Assembly (NCBI RefSeq): GCF_003385845.1
Contig: NZ_QRDJ01000006.1
Coordinates: 744,001 to 808,000, forward strand
Length of the DNA stretch: 64,000 nt
Direction of reading: 5' to 3'
From: Kushneria indalinina DSM 14324
Lineage (GTDB): Bacteria > Pseudomonadota > Gammaproteobacteria > Pseudomonadales > Halomonadaceae
The notes under the pieces: model-generated
The model's database searches: none
What the model was told of the DNA's origin: nothing
What the model saw: the letters and a program-made list of their open reading frames with translations, nothing else
In this document: one piece after another, positions 38,674 to 48,160 of the stretch
Layout of the letters: every line of letters begins with the position of its first letter
How positions within the stretch are numbered: the first letter of the stretch is position 1
Program-made: the position numbers and the translations under genes

Positions 38674-40428
38674 GTGAAGTCAAACGCCAGTCTGACGCTG
38701 TACGCCCGACTGCTGACCTATGTAAAGCCTTTCTGGAAGGCCTTTGCGATCGCTCTGATCGGCAACGCCATCTATGCAGGCTCCAGTACTCTCATGGCGC
38801 GTATCATGGAGTTCCTGACAGACGGTATACAAAATCCCGATGCCGATTTTCGTCAGGCCCTGCCATTGATGATTATCGGCATCTTCCTTGCCCGTGGCTT
38901 TGGGACCTTTCTGGGCTCCTATGGCATGGAGTATGTGGCGCGTAACGTGGTGCATCGTCTGCGCGTGTCGGTCTTTGATCAGATGCTGCATCTGCCGGGG
39001 CGCTTTTATGATGAAAACAGCGGCGGTCATCTGATTTCACGTGTGACCTATCACGTAGAGCAGGTCACCGGTGCCGCCACCAAGGCGCTCAATGTGGTGC
39101 TACAGGAAGGCATGCTGGTACTGGGTCTGACCATCTATCTGTTCTGGATCAACTGGAAGCTGATGCTGATCTTCATTGCGGTCACGCCGCTGATCGGCTT
39201 TGTGGTGGCCTGGTGCAGCAAACGCTTTCGCAAGCTTTCACGGCGTATTCAGAAGTCGGTCGGAGAAGTGACCCATGTGGCGTCTGAAACCATTACGGGC
39301 TACCGCGTGGTTCGCACGCACGGCGCGGAGCACCATGAATACCAGCGCTTTAACCGGGCCAGTCAGTACAACCGCGATCAGAGCCTGAAGGAGGCGCTGA
39401 CCAAGGCCATCAGCGCGCCGGTCATTCAGACGATGGTCGCCGTGTCGCTGGCACTGCTGGTGTGGCTGGCATTGGCCCCCGAGCTTCTGGGGAACATGAG
39501 CCCGGGGCAGTTCATCGGCTTTATTACCGCCGCCAGCATGATCATCAAGCCCATCAAGTCGCTGACTGAAATCAATGGTGTCATTCAAAAGGGCCTGGCC
39601 GCCGCTCAGGAACTTTTCGATTTAATGGACAGGCCGCGTGAACCCGACAACGGCACGCATGACCCGGGTCGCGTCCAGGGCCGGGTCAGCTTCAAGGAAG
39701 TTCGCTTTCGCTACGGCAGCGATCTGCCGGATGTGCTCAAGGGGATCAGTCATGAGGTTCATGCCGGCGAAATGATTGCGCTGGTCGGGCGATCAGGCAG
39801 CGGCAAGAGCACCATGATGAATATGCTGCCAAGGTTTTATGATGCGACGGGCGGTCGTATCTGTATCGATGGGGTGGATATCCGCGATTATTCCATGCAG
39901 GCGCTGCGCCGTCAGATTGCGCTGGTGACCCAGAATGTCACGCTGTTCAACGCCACCATTGCCGACAATATTGCCTACGGGATCGATAATTCATCACGCG
40001 AGGCCGTGGTGGCGGCTGCTCAGGCCGCTTATGCCGATGAATTTATCGAGCGCCTGCCGCAAGGATATGACACCCTGGTCGGCGACAACGGTGTGATGCT
40101 GTCCGGCGGGCAACGCCAGCGTATCGCCATCGCCCGTGCCATTTTCAAGGATGCCCCCATCCTGGTGCTGGATGAGGCGACCTCGGCACTGGATACGGAG
40201 TCCGAGCGCTATATTCAGCAGGCCCTCGAGAGGGTTTGCGAAGGGCGCACCACTTTCGTGATTGCGCACCGGCTTTCGACCATCGAGCAGGCCGATCGCA
40301 TCCTGGTCATGGACAATGGCGAAATCATTGAATCGGGAGATCACCACACGCTACTGGCACAGGACGGTGCCTATGCAGCGTTGCATCGCATTCAGTTCAG
40401 CGAGGAGCGCAGCAATGTCCCGGTATAA
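38674..40428 (+). CDS. msbA: Lipid A export ABC transporter MsbA
   Basis: Homodimeric ABC exporter that flips lipid A-core across the inner membrane. The 584-residue protein has a six-helix transmembrane domain followed by a nucleotide-binding domain with Walker A GRSGSGKSTM, LSGGQRQRIAIARA, Walker B ILVLDEATSALD and the switch His in VIAHRLST. The start is GTG 38674 with CAGGAG just before it. It lies immediately before lpxK, the usual order in many Gammaproteobacteria; in Pseudomonas, exbB/exbD-like genes take this place. Confidence 0.95.
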   Translation: MKSNASLTLYARLLTYVKPFWKAFAIALIGNAIYAGSSTLMARIMEFLTDGIQNPDADFRQALPLMIIGIFLARGFGTFLGSYGMEYVARNVVHRLRVSVFDQMLHLPGRFYDENSGGHLISRVTYHVEQVTGAATKALNVVLQEGMLVLGLTIYLFWINWKLMLIFIAVTPLIGFVVAWCSKRFRKLSRRIQKSVGEVTHVASETITGYRVVRTHGAEHHEYQRFNRASQYNRDQSLKEALTKAISAPVIQTMVAVSLALLVWLALAPELLGNMSPGQFIGFITAASMIIKPIKSLTEINGVIQKGLAAAQELFDLMDRPREPDNGTHDPGRVQGRVSFKEVRFRYGSDLPDVLKGISHEVHAGEMIALVGRSGSGKSTMMNMLPRFYDATGGRICIDGVDIRDYSMQALRRQIALVTQNVTLFNATIADNIAYGIDNSSREAVVAAAQAAYADEFIERLPQGYDTLVGDNGVMLSGGQRQRIAIARAIFKDAPILVLDEATSALDTESERYIQQALERVCEGRTTFVIAHRLSTIEQADRILVMDNGEIIESGDHHTLLAQDGAYAALHRIQFSEERSNVPV

Positions 40429-40452
40429 GCGCCTCTTCGGGGTGGTAACTCC

Positions 40453-41436
40453 ATGAAGGGCCTCGAAAGGGCCTGGTACAGCGGCGCCCGTTGGCCGGGG
40501 CTGCTGACGCCGCTTGAAGCGCTGTATAAAAGCGTTGTGTCGCGCCGGCGTCACGCCTACCAGAGCGGTCGGCGCGAAATATGGGTATCGCCGGTGCCGG
40601 TCATTGTCATTGGCAATATTACGGTAGGGGGGACCGGCAAGTCCCCGCTGACGGCGTGGCTCGGGCGCTGGCTGCAGGAGCAGGGCTGGCAGCCTGGCAT
40701 CATTTCGCGTGGCTATGGCGGGCATGCGCCGCGCTATCCCTTTTATGTCAACGAAAACAGCGATGTCGCGCATGCCGGGGATGAACCTGTCATGCTGGCC
40801 CAGCAGACACAGCTGCCTGTCGTGGTGGATCCGGACCGGCCGCGTGCTGCACGCAAGCTGATCGCTGCCGGCTGTAATATTCTGCTGTCTGACGATGGCT
40901 TGCAGCATCATGCGCTCGGGCGCGATATAGAGCTGGTGGTGGTAGATGGCATGCGTGGATTCGGCAATCGTCGCTGCCTGCCGGTGGGCCCCCTGAGAGA
41001 GCCGTTGTCCCGGCTGTGTGAGGTCGATGCCGTCATCTCCAATGGTGATTTGCAGACTCCGGATGCTGCCGCGCAGTACGCCATGTCTCTGGTGCCCAGC
41101 GCCTGGCGCCATCTCAATGACGGTGTTTGCTATAGTGTCAACGCTCGACCCTTCGATGGGCGAGTTCATGCCATTGCCGGCATCGGCAATCCTCAGCGTT
41201 TTTTTAAAACACTCGAGACGCTGGGCGTGGCGTTCGATCAGCATCCGCTACCGGATCACCATCGTTTTTCGGCGCAGGATGTGCGCTTTGCCGATAACCG
41301 TCCGGTCGTCATGACCGCCAAGGATGCCGTCAAATGTCGCCCATTCGCCAACGAACGGTGCTGGTCACTGGACATTGAGGCGTGCCCCGAGCCAGCACTG
41401 ATCGAGTGGCTGGCGGCGCGTCTTGAAAAACTCTGA
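40453..41436 (+). CDS. lpxK: Tetraacyldisaccharide 4'-kinase
   Basis: Phosphorylates the 4' position of the lipid A disaccharide at the inner membrane. The 327-residue protein carries the P-loop GNITVGGTGKSPL near residues 53-65 and the following PGIISRGYGG, plus DDGLQHHALGRDIELVVVD, all hallmarks of LpxK. GGGGTGG precedes the ATG. Together with msbA and kdsB it makes this block a lipopolysaccharide cluster. Confidence 0.96.
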   Translation: MKGLERAWYSGARWPGLLTPLEALYKSVVSRRRHAYQSGRREIWVSPVPVIVIGNITVGGTGKSPLTAWLGRWLQEQGWQPGIISRGYGGHAPRYPFYVNENSDVAHAGDEPVMLAQQTQLPVVVDPDRPRAARKLIAAGCNILLSDDGLQHHALGRDIELVVVDGMRGFGNRRCLPVGPLREPLSRLCEVDAVISNGDLQTPDAAAQYAMSLVPSAWRHLNDGVCYSVNARPFDGRVHAIAGIGNPQRFFKTLETLGVAFDQHPLPDHHRFSAQDVRFADNRPVVMTAKDAVKCRPFANERCWSLDIEACPEPALIEWLAARLEKL

Positions 41437-41451
41437 TGCAGGAGAAAGAGA

Positions 41452-41661
41452 ATGGATCAGGAACTGCTTGCCATGCTGGTGTGCCCGGAAAGTGGTGGAA
41501 AGCTTGAATACAACCGCGATACCGGTGAGCTGCTGTGCCGTGAAAGTGGCCTGGCCTATCCCATCACGGATGGCATCCCCGTCATGCTGGTCAGCCGGGC
41601 CCGTCGTCTGAACGTTGAAGAGGCACTGGGTAAACGGCAGGGGACATCGGCTGCATCATGA
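41452..41661 (+). CDS. ycaR: Trm112/YcaR family small protein
   Basis: A 69-residue protein of the UPF0434/Trm112p-like family. It shows LLAMLVCPESGGKLEYN, a second cysteine in ELLCRESG, and the invariant AYPITDGIPVMLVS ending. Eukaryotic Trm112 activates methyltransferases; the bacterial role is unclear. AGGAG precedes the ATG. Its stop overlaps the kdsB start by four bases, a conserved coupling in proteobacteria. Confidence 0.92.
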   Translation: MDQELLAMLVCPESGGKLEYNRDTGELLCRESGLAYPITDGIPVMLVSRARRLNVEEALGKRQGTSAAS

Positions 41662-42446
41662 GTCAGGCCTTTACTGTCGTTATCCCGGCCAGATTCGCCT
41701 CACAGCGACTGCCCGGCAAGCCGTTGCTGGAGATTGCTGGTCGGCCCATGATCGAGCACGTATGGCAGCGTGCCATGGCATCCGGCGCTGCTCGCGTGCT
41801 GATTGCTACCGACAACGAACAGATCGCGACCGTCGCTCGGGGCTTTGGTGCGGAGGTGGTCATGACGCGCGAGGACCATGTCAATGGCACATCGCGTCTG
41901 ACAGAAGTCGTCGACAGCCTTGGCCTTGAAAATGACGCCTGCCTCGTTAATGTGCAGGGCGACGAGCCACTGCTGCCCAGCAGCATGATTGACCGGGTGG
42001 CCGAGTCGCTTGGGGAGGATAACGGTGCTGCGATGGCGACACTTGCAGAGCCGATCGTTGATCGAGCCACCCTGATGCGCTCCAGTGTGGTCAAGGTGGT
42101 CTGCAGTCAGCAGGGGCGGGCCCTTTATTTTTCCCGGGCGCCCATTCCCTGGGATCGTGATCGCTTCGATCTACCGGCCTCCGGACAGGCGCATGACACT
42201 CATGATCTGGGGCAGGGCTGGTTTCGACATATCGGCATCTATGCTTATCGCGCGTCCTTTTTGCGCGATTATCAACATCTTCCGGTAGCGCCCGTTGAAG
42301 CCTGCGAGCAGCTTGAGCAGCTGCGAGCGCTTTATCATGGCTACGCCATTTCCGTTGCTGTGGCCACTGAGCAATATCCCGCCGGTGTGGATACACCCGA
42401 GGATCTGGCACGTGTCCGCGAATGGATGACAAGGAGTTCAGATTGA
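41658..42446 (+). CDS. kdsB: 3-deoxy-manno-octulosonate cytidylyltransferase
   Basis: Activates Kdo as CMP-Kdo for lipopolysaccharide inner-core synthesis. The 262-residue protein begins with VVIPARFASQRLPGKPL, followed by IATDNEQIA, VMTREDHVNGTSRL, NVQGDEPLL and the later YFSRAPIPWDRD, all diagnostic. The end overlaps the start of the phosphatase gene by four bases (TTGA). Confidence 0.97.
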   Translation: MSQAFTVVIPARFASQRLPGKPLLEIAGRPMIEHVWQRAMASGAARVLIATDNEQIATVARGFGAEVVMTREDHVNGTSRLTEVVDSLGLENDACLVNVQGDEPLLPSSMIDRVAESLGEDNGAAMATLAEPIVDRATLMRSSVVKVVCSQQGRALYFSRAPIPWDRDRFDLPASGQAHDTHDLGQGWFRHIGIYAYRASFLRDYQHLPVAPVEACEQLEQLRALYHGYAISVAVATEQYPAGVDTPEDLARVREWMTRSSD

Positions 42447-42922
42447 TTCGAGTCCTGTTTGTCTGTCTGGGAAATATCTGTCGTTCGCCCATGGCGGAAG
42501 GTCTTTTTCGTCAAATGGTACAGCAGTCGGGGCACGACGCCCGAATCGAGGCGGACTCCTGCGGTGTAGGCGACTATCACGTGGGAGAGCCGCCCGATCC
42601 GCGCGCCATACGCGAAGCACGACAGCGTGAGGTGGATATCACTGACCTGCGTGGTCGTGTTATCCGTCAGGAAGATTTCAACCACTTTAATTACATCCTC
42701 TGCATGGATGCTGACAACCTGAGCGCTCTGCAAGAGATGGCACCCGATAACGGTCGCGCGCAAGTGGGACTGTTGATGGATTTCGCAGACGACAGCACCG
42801 GCGTCGAAATTGGTGATCCCTATTTCGGTAATACCGACAATTTTGGGAATGTGGCCGATCAAATCACCGCCGGCTGCCGGGGGCTGCTCCGCCATTTGAG
42901 ACTCGAGGAAGCGTCGGATTGA
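42443..42922 (+). CDS. Low-molecular-weight protein tyrosine phosphatase
   Basis: A 159-residue phosphatase. The active-site loop VCLGNICRSPMAEG (CX5R) lies at residues 6-19, and the general acid is in the C-terminal IGDPYFGNTDNF (usually DPY/DPW). The start is TTG 42443, six bases after AAGGAG; no in-frame ATG gives the right N-terminus except one 21 bases upstream without a site. In pseudomonads the same gene sits between kdsB and murB. Its physiological target is unknown. Confidence 0.9.
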   Translation: MIRVLFVCLGNICRSPMAEGLFRQMVQQSGHDARIEADSCGVGDYHVGEPPDPRAIREARQREVDITDLRGRVIRQEDFNHFNYILCMDADNLSALQEMAPDNGRAQVGLLMDFADDSTGVEIGDPYFGNTDNFGNVADQITAGCRGLLRHLRLEEASD

Positions 42923-42924
42923 GG

Positions 42925-43926
42925 ATGCAGTACGGCGTTTCCCTGCAGTCATACAACACACTAGGGTTTGAAGCCACGGCACAGGCGCTGGCTGAAGCCG
43001 ATTCACTGCTTTCCCTACGCCGTATTCTTGCCGCAGGCCATCACCGATTCCGTCGCATTATTCCGCTGGGTGGCGGCAGCAACGTTGTCATGAAGCCTTG
43101 TATCGAGGGGCTGGTTGTGCGCTACACGGGGCGGCGTATCTGGCAGGAAAGCGTCAACGAACATGAGGCGCTCTGGCATGTCGAGGCGGGCGTGAACTGG
43201 CAGGCGCTGGTCGAGGAAACTACTCGTGGGGGCTGGTGGGGGCTTGAAAATCTCGCTCTGATTCCGGGGTCGGTAGGCGCTGCGCCTATCCAGAACATTG
43301 GTGCCTATGGCACTGAAATCGGGGATAGGATCGAGAACGTACATGTCATGCACATCGCTGATGGCCGCTATGAAATACTTGATCGCACGCAGTGCGATTT
43401 TGGCTATCGACACAGCATTTTCAAGGCAGCGCTGGCCGGCAGGGTCATGATCGTTAGAGTCGTGTTAAGACTCGGCCTCGAAGGGAAACCACGCATCGAC
43501 TACGGCGATCTTGCCAGACGGTTGTCGGGAACACCCGGACCGAGTGATATTGCCACGGCCGTGGCCGACATTCGCCGGGAAAAACTGCCTGATCCGCACG
43601 TGCTGGGCAATGCCGGCAGCTTTTTCAAAAATCCGGTGGTGCCACCCGAGCAGGCTGAAAGACTGATGACGCAATGGCCCGGATTGCCGGTCTGGAAGAC
43701 CGCGCAGGGGACCAAGCTGGCCGCTGGGTGGCTGATCGATCAGTGCGGCTGGAAGGGGTATTGTGACAAAAATGTCGGCGTCCACCGCCAGCAGGCGCTG
43801 GTGCTGGTACATTACGGCGATGCCAGTGTGAATGATCTGCTGGAGATGGCCGGGCGCATCGGGGATTCCGTCGAGGCGCGCTTTGGCGTCACACTTGAGA
43901 TGGAGCCCGGCATTATCGGGCGGTAG
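42925..43926 (+). CDS. murB: UDP-N-acetylenolpyruvoylglucosamine reductase
   Basis: FAD enzyme that reduces enolpyruvyl-UDP-GlcNAc to UDP-MurNAc in peptidoglycan synthesis. The 333-residue protein has the FAD-binding segment RIIPLGGGSNVVM, LIPGSVGAAPIQNIGAYG, and the catalytic serine in LGNAGSFFKNP. QALVLVH and EMEPGIIG close the protein. Start ATG 42925 is likely; TTG 42919, which overlaps the phosphatase stop, is an alternative. It is the last forward gene before the convergent rne. Confidence 0.96.
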   Translation: MQYGVSLQSYNTLGFEATAQALAEADSLLSLRRILAAGHHRFRRIIPLGGGSNVVMKPCIEGLVVRYTGRRIWQESVNEHEALWHVEAGVNWQALVEETTRGGWWGLENLALIPGSVGAAPIQNIGAYGTEIGDRIENVHVMHIADGRYEILDRTQCDFGYRHSIFKAALAGRVMIVRVVLRLGLEGKPRIDYGDLARRLSGTPGPSDIATAVADIRREKLPDPHVLGNAGSFFKNPVVPPEQAERLMTQWPGLPVWKTAQGTKLAAGWLIDQCGWKGYCDKNVGVHRQQALVLVHYGDASVNDLLEMAGRIGDSVEARFGVTLEMEPGIIGR

Positions 43927-43956
43927 ATGCAGCGATTTTGACATCGGTGACAAAAT

Positions 43957-43988
43957 AAAAGGCCCACTCCAGAGGAATGGGCCTTTTT
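43957..43988. terminator. Bidirectional terminator between murB and rne
   Basis: Inverted repeat AAAGGCCCACTCC / GGAATGGGCCTTT with one internal mismatch and an AGA loop, flanked by an A run on the left and a T run on the right. Confidence 0.85.
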
Positions 43989-44001
43989 GATGCAGCCTTG
44001 A

Positions 44002-47000
44002 TTACTCGCCAGAGGACTGGTTTTCACGCAGCTCGCGCTGCTGTTGACGGCGACGTTCACGCGGGTCGTTGTGTGCCCGGCGACGCTGACGCTGCTGTGA
44101 GGGCGCCTTTTCTGAAGTGCTGGTATCTTCCACGGAAGCACTTTCAGACGCTGTCACCTTGTCAGTCTTTTTTTCAGCAGTCGTGGCTGACTTGTCGCTG
44201 CCGGTAGCAGCTACCGGCTCGGGCTTGTCGCTGGCCTTCTTCGGGGCCGCTTCATTGGCCGATTTACCGACGTCAACAGCAGCGGGTTTATCGGCGGCTC
44301 TGGTGCTGGTGGCCGGAGCTTTCTGCGCCGATGTCTGCCCGGTTTCAGGGGCCGTCGAGCCCTTCGAGGCGGGCTTTTCCGCGCCCTTGTCACGTGCCGT
44401 CACGCTTTGCTTATTGATGTCGCGTGCCGGTGCTTCGCTGGAGGCCCTGTCCGTGACAGGCGTTTCGGCTTCCTGAGAAACCAGCTGCGGCTGCTCGCGG
44501 GGTGCTGCTTCTTTGGCCATGGTGGCAGCAGATGCCTTGTCTGTATCGACGCCTTCTCCCTTGTCACTGGATGCTGCGTCAGCAGACGGACGTTCGCTGG
44601 CGCTGTCTTCAGGCTTTTGGGTCTCTTTCGTGGAGGCAGTGGCAGGCGAAGACTGCTTTTCACCTTTTTTGCCCGCATTCTCGGCCGCCACAGCACCAGG
44701 TACCTCGGGGGTCACGGTAGATGCCGTGTCACTGGCGGCGTCGGAGACCTTTTGTGACGGTTTCTGTCGAGCGTCCTTGTCCTGAGACTCGGTAGCTGTT
44801 CTCGGTGCTGCGGCACCGGATTCTGCCGTATCAACAGCCCCACCATTTTTTGCGTCCTGCTGACCCGAAGCGGTGTCGGAGGACTGCGGTTCACGGCCGA
44901 AGGTAGCGCTGACCGACTTGCGGCCATTGCCTGACGTCGCAGAAGCTTTCTCTTCAGAGGCAGACGGCTTCTTTTCAGAGGCAGGCGTCTTCTCTTCAGA
45001 GGTCGACGTTTTCGCGTCAGAAGCGGGCGTTCTGTCCTTCGAAGCAGTGCTGGCAGTCTCATTGGAGGCTGCCGCTTTGGGCGCCGCCGGGCTGCTATCG
45101 CCGTTTTTGGCGGCGTCAGCATCGGCACTACCCGTATCCGTCGACGGGGAGGCTTCAGCCTGCAGCCGTTCCTGCTCTGCAATCGCCTCCGGGCTCAAGG
45201 CCTGTTTGCGGCTGCGCTGGCGCGGGTTGTTGCGAGTACGACGGGGCTTGTCATCATCGCCATCCTGAGCTTGAGCAGGCGTCTGTTGCGCAGGCTCACC
45301 CTGAGCATTTTCCGCTTTGGCAGAGGTGTCCGCAGCGGGCTTTTTACGCTCGCCGTCATCACGAGCCTTTTCAGGGCTCTTGTCTGTTGAAGCGCTCTTG
45401 TCTGCAGAAGTGCTCTGCTGACGCTTGTCATTGCGCTCGGATGCGGCGTTATCGCCCCTGGGTGCCGTACCATTTTGCTGACGCTTGTCATTGCGCTCGG
45501 TGCTGGCGTTGTCACCCTTGTCGGGCGTAGTACTTTGCGGGCGCTTATCGCCTCGGGCGTTGCTGTTATCGCCCTTGTCCGAATCGCGTGAAGGTCGATC
45601 ACGACGGCTCTTGTCGTCACGGCTCTTGTCGTCACGGCCCTTGTCGTCACGGCCTTTTTCAGACGAGGTGCGCTTGTCGTTGCGACCGTTTTTGCTTCCG
45701 CCGTTGTCATCGCGTTTTGTGTTGTCGCGACGATTATTGCGTTGCTCTGCGCCTGTCGATGAGGACTTCTGTTCCTCGCGTGCCGCGGTTTCCTGAGTGG
45801 CAGGCTGTGGCTTTTCTTCCCTGGCGGTCGGCTGAGCGCTTTCCTTTTTGGGCTGAGCGCTGGCAGAGTCCTGCTTGCTGCTGCTTTCTTCGCTGCCCAT
45901 CAGGCGGTTGAAGCCTTTCATGAGACGGTTCAAAAAGCCCGACGGCTCTTCATTGGCCGGCTCGGCGGCGGCAGTTGGCTCGGGGGCCGGCGTACGATGC
46001 GCGACGGAGCGTACGGCAGCTTCGGCACGCTTGACGGGCTTTCGATAGGTTTCGCTTTCGTCTTCGGGCGCTTCGAAATCGTCCGACAGCTCAAAGCTTG
46101 AGCGTGCCGCTTCTTCGGGGTCGACCTGATCGTCGCGATAGCGCTGAACGTCGTAGTGCGGTGTTTCGAGTTCAGGCTGTGGCAGCAGCATGACGCGGAC
46201 ACCCTGGCGACGTTCGATGTCGGCGAGGACGTTGCGTTTTTCGTTGAGCAGGTAGGTGGCGACCGGCACCGGCAGCATGGCGCGAATCTGCGAGCTGCGA
46301 TCCTTCATCGCTTCTTCTTCGATCAGACGCATGATCGACAGTGACAGCGAGCGGACATCGCGGATAGTGCCCTGACCGTTACAGCGTGGGCACACCACGC
46401 CACTGGTTTCGCCCAGCGAAGGCCGCAGGCGCTGGCGCGACATCTCCATGAGACCGAAACGCGAGATACGCCCGATCTGTACGCGCGCGCGATCAAGCTT
46501 CAGGGCGTCTCGAACCCGGTTTTCGACTTCGCGCTGATTGCGGGCAGGCGACATGTCGATGAAGTCAATCACCACCAGACCACCGATGTCGCGCAGACGG
46601 AGCTGCCGGGCGATTTCGTCCGCGGCTTCCAGGTTGGTCTGCAGCGCGGTCTCCTCGATGTCGCCGCCCTTGGTGGCGCGTGAGGAGTTGATGTCGATGG
46701 AGACCAGAGCTTCGGTATGGTCGATCACCACCGAGCCGCCTGACGGCAGTTTTACTTCACGCTCGTAGGCGGTCTCGATCTGGGATTCGATCTGAAAACG
46801 AGAGAAGAGGGGGACGTCGTCGTTATACAGCTTGATCTTTTGCTGATACGACGGCATGACCTGCTTGACGAAGTTGAGCGCTTCTTCATGCACGTCGGTA
46901 TGGTCAATCAGCACCTCGCCGATGTCCTGGCGCAGGTAGTCGCGCATGGCGCGGATGATGACGTTGGATTCCCGGTAGATCAGGAAGGGAGCTGAACGCT

Positions 47001-47598
47001 TGCCGGCTTCTTCGGTAATGGTCTCCCATACCTGTACCAGATAGTCCAGATCCCACTGCAGCTCCTCGGAGGAGCGACCGATGCCGGCCGTACGCACAAT
47101 CACGCCCATCTTTTCGGGCATGGTGAGCTGGCTCATGGCCTCTTTCAGCTCAGTGCGCTCATCACCTTCGATGCGACGCGAAATGCCGCCGGCTCGCGGG
47201 TTGTTGGGCATCAGCACCAGGAAACGGCCGGCCAGACTGATAAAGGTGGTCAGTGCCGCACCCTTGTTGCCGCGCTCTTCCTTGTCGACCTGGACAATGA
47301 CTTCCTGACCTTCCTTGATCACTTCCCGAATATTGGGGCGGCCGTTGCCGGAGGGCTCCTTCGAGAAGTATTCGCGCGAGATCTCCTTGAGCGGCAAAAA
47401 GCCGTGGCGGTCGGCACCAAAATCGACGAAGGCAGCTTCAAGGCTGGGTTCGACGCGCGTAATACGACCGCGATAGATGTTGGCCTTTTTTTGTTCCCGA
47501 GCACCGGATTCGATGTCGAGGTCATAAAGTCTTTGTCCGTCGACCAGCGCGACTCTCAGCTCTTCGGGCTGAGTCGCGTTGATAAGCATGCGTTTCAT
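44002..47598 (-). CDS. rne: Ribonuclease E
   Basis: Essential endoribonuclease and degradosome scaffold. The 1198-residue protein has a conserved catalytic half: N-terminal [17 protein letters not shown], an S1 RNA-binding domain (about 35-120), a 5'-sensor region, DNase I-like domain with [11 protein letters not shown], and the zinc-link CPRCNGQG near residue 402. From about residue 510 the protein is long, disordered and charged. It includes three 20-residue tandem repeats, a run of RDDK units, a Thr/Ser/Ala/Lys/Glu-rich stretch and an Arg-rich end ([19 protein letters not shown]). This C-terminal half would carry RNA- and protein-binding microdomains, which are not recognisable by eye. Confidence 0.97.
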   Translation of the reverse strand: MKRMLINATQPEELRVALVDGQRLYDLDIESGAREQKKANIYRGRITRVEPSLEAAFVDFGADRHGFLPLKEISREYFSKEPSGNGRPNIREVIKEGQEVIVQVDKEERGNKGAALTTFISLAGRFLVLMPNNPRAGGISRRIEGDERTELKEAMSQLTMPEKMGVIVRTAGIGRSSEELQWDLDYLVQVWETITEEAGKRSAPFLIYRESNVIIRAMRDYLRQDIGEVLIDHTDVHEEALNFVKQVMPSYQQKIKLYNDDVPLFSRFQIESQIETAYEREVKLPSGGSVVIDHTEALVSIDINSSRATKGGDIEETALQTNLEAADEIARQLRLRDIGGLVVIDFIDMSPARNQREVENRVRDALKLDRARVQIGRISRFGLMEMSRQRLRPSLGETSGVVCPRCNGQGTIRDVRSLSLSIMRLIEEEAMKDRSSQIRAMLPVPVATYLLNEKRNVLADIERRQGVRVMLLPQPELETPHYDVQRYRDDQVDPEEAARSSFELSDDFEAPEDESETYRKPVKRAEAAVRSVAHRTPAPEPTAAAEPANEEPSGFLNRLMKGFNRLMGSEESSSKQDSASAQPKKESAQPTAREEKPQPATQETAAREEQKSSSTGAEQRNNRRDNTKRDDNGGSKNGRNDKRTSSEKGRDDKGRDDKSRDDKSRRDRPSRDSDKGDNSNARGDKRPQSTTPDKGDNASTERNDKRQQNGTAPRGDNAASERNDKRQQSTSADKSASTDKSPEKARDDGERKKPAADTSAKAENAQGEPAQQTPAQAQDGDDDKPRRTRNNPRQRSRKQALSPEAIAEQERLQAEASPSTDTGSADADAAKNGDSSPAAPKAAASNETASTASKDRTPASDAKTSTSEEKTPASEKKPSASEEKASATSGNGRKSVSATFGREPQSSDTASGQQDAKNGGAVDTAESGAAAPRTATESQDKDARQKPSQKVSDAASDTASTVTPEVPGAVAAENAGKKGEKQSSPATASTKETQKPEDSASERPSADAASSDKGEGVDTDKASAATMAKEAAPREQPQLVSQEAETPVTDRASSEAPARDINKQSVTARDKGAEKPASKGSTAPETGQTSAQKAPATSTRAADKPAAVDVGKSANEAAPKKASDKPEPVAATGSDKSATTAEKKTDKVTASESASVEDTSTSEKAPSQQRQRRRAHNDPRERRRQQQRELRENQSSGE
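45421..45600 (-). repeat. 60-nt (20-residue) tandem repeat, three units, in the RNase E tail
   Basis: Units at 45421-45480, 45481-45540 and 45541-45600. The first two start with the identical 20 bases ACGCTTGTCATTGCGCTCGG; the third is more diverged. Translated they give [18 protein letters not shown] units. Confidence 0.8.
45611..45655 (-). repeat. 15-nt tandem repeat, three units, in the RNase E tail
   Basis: Three nearly identical 15-mers TTGTCGTCACGGCTC (45611, 45626, 45641) encode consecutive RDDK-type units ([15 protein letters not shown]). Confidence 0.8.
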
Positions 47599-48160
47599 AT
47601 TGTCTCACTGACTGAGCGTACCGTCAGACAAATGCCGTGCCACAGTCGTTATCAACCTCTGCAGTTGATGGCCTGTAGCGCCGGGCATCGGTGCAGCCGA
47701 ATCGCGGGCCAGAGTGTTTGTGCTCAGCGCATGTCTACAAGTATGTTTCAATTCCTCGGGCGCCATACAGACGTGCCTTGGAAAGGCTTCATGATCATGT
47801 TGAGTACGTGACCGCCTGAAGACATGTCGCGGCAGCATGGTTGCTTAACCGGTCTTCCAGTGGGGCGGTCACACCTGGTGGCCATCGATTCGACAGCACC
47901 GGCCTTCGGCACGGAAATGGTTTATCCCGTGATGCAAAATCCGGGTACTTCAATACTGCCAGGTGCCGGGTTGGTATCATCCGACGACTGTTCTGTTGCT
48001 TCGGCCTGCGTGTCATCTGGTGCAGGCGCTATCAGGTCTTTGGGACCTTAAGGAAGCCCCCGGAATATAACAGCAAACCCTGGTGCCCACAATCGGGGCC
48101 ATCACGGCGTTATTTCGATACAATGCCGGCCCTTACAGCCGGTAAAAGAGGAAGAAAGAC
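47599..48160. other. 562-base gene-free region between divergent rne and rluC
   Basis: No credible gene in either strand. The rne 5' leader of other gammaproteobacteria is long and structured and mediates autoregulation, so much of this region may be rne leader; no promoter is clear enough to set the start. On the rluC side a TACAAT (48119-48124) may be a -10 element without a good -35. AGAGGAAG lies before the rluC ATG. Confidence 0.5.

Noticed and set aside
38674-42922. TolQ/R-type (exbB/exbD) genes expected between comEC and lpxK by comparison with Pseudomonas
   Set aside because: The place is filled by msbA, the usual arrangement in other Gammaproteobacteria; nothing is missing or inserted.
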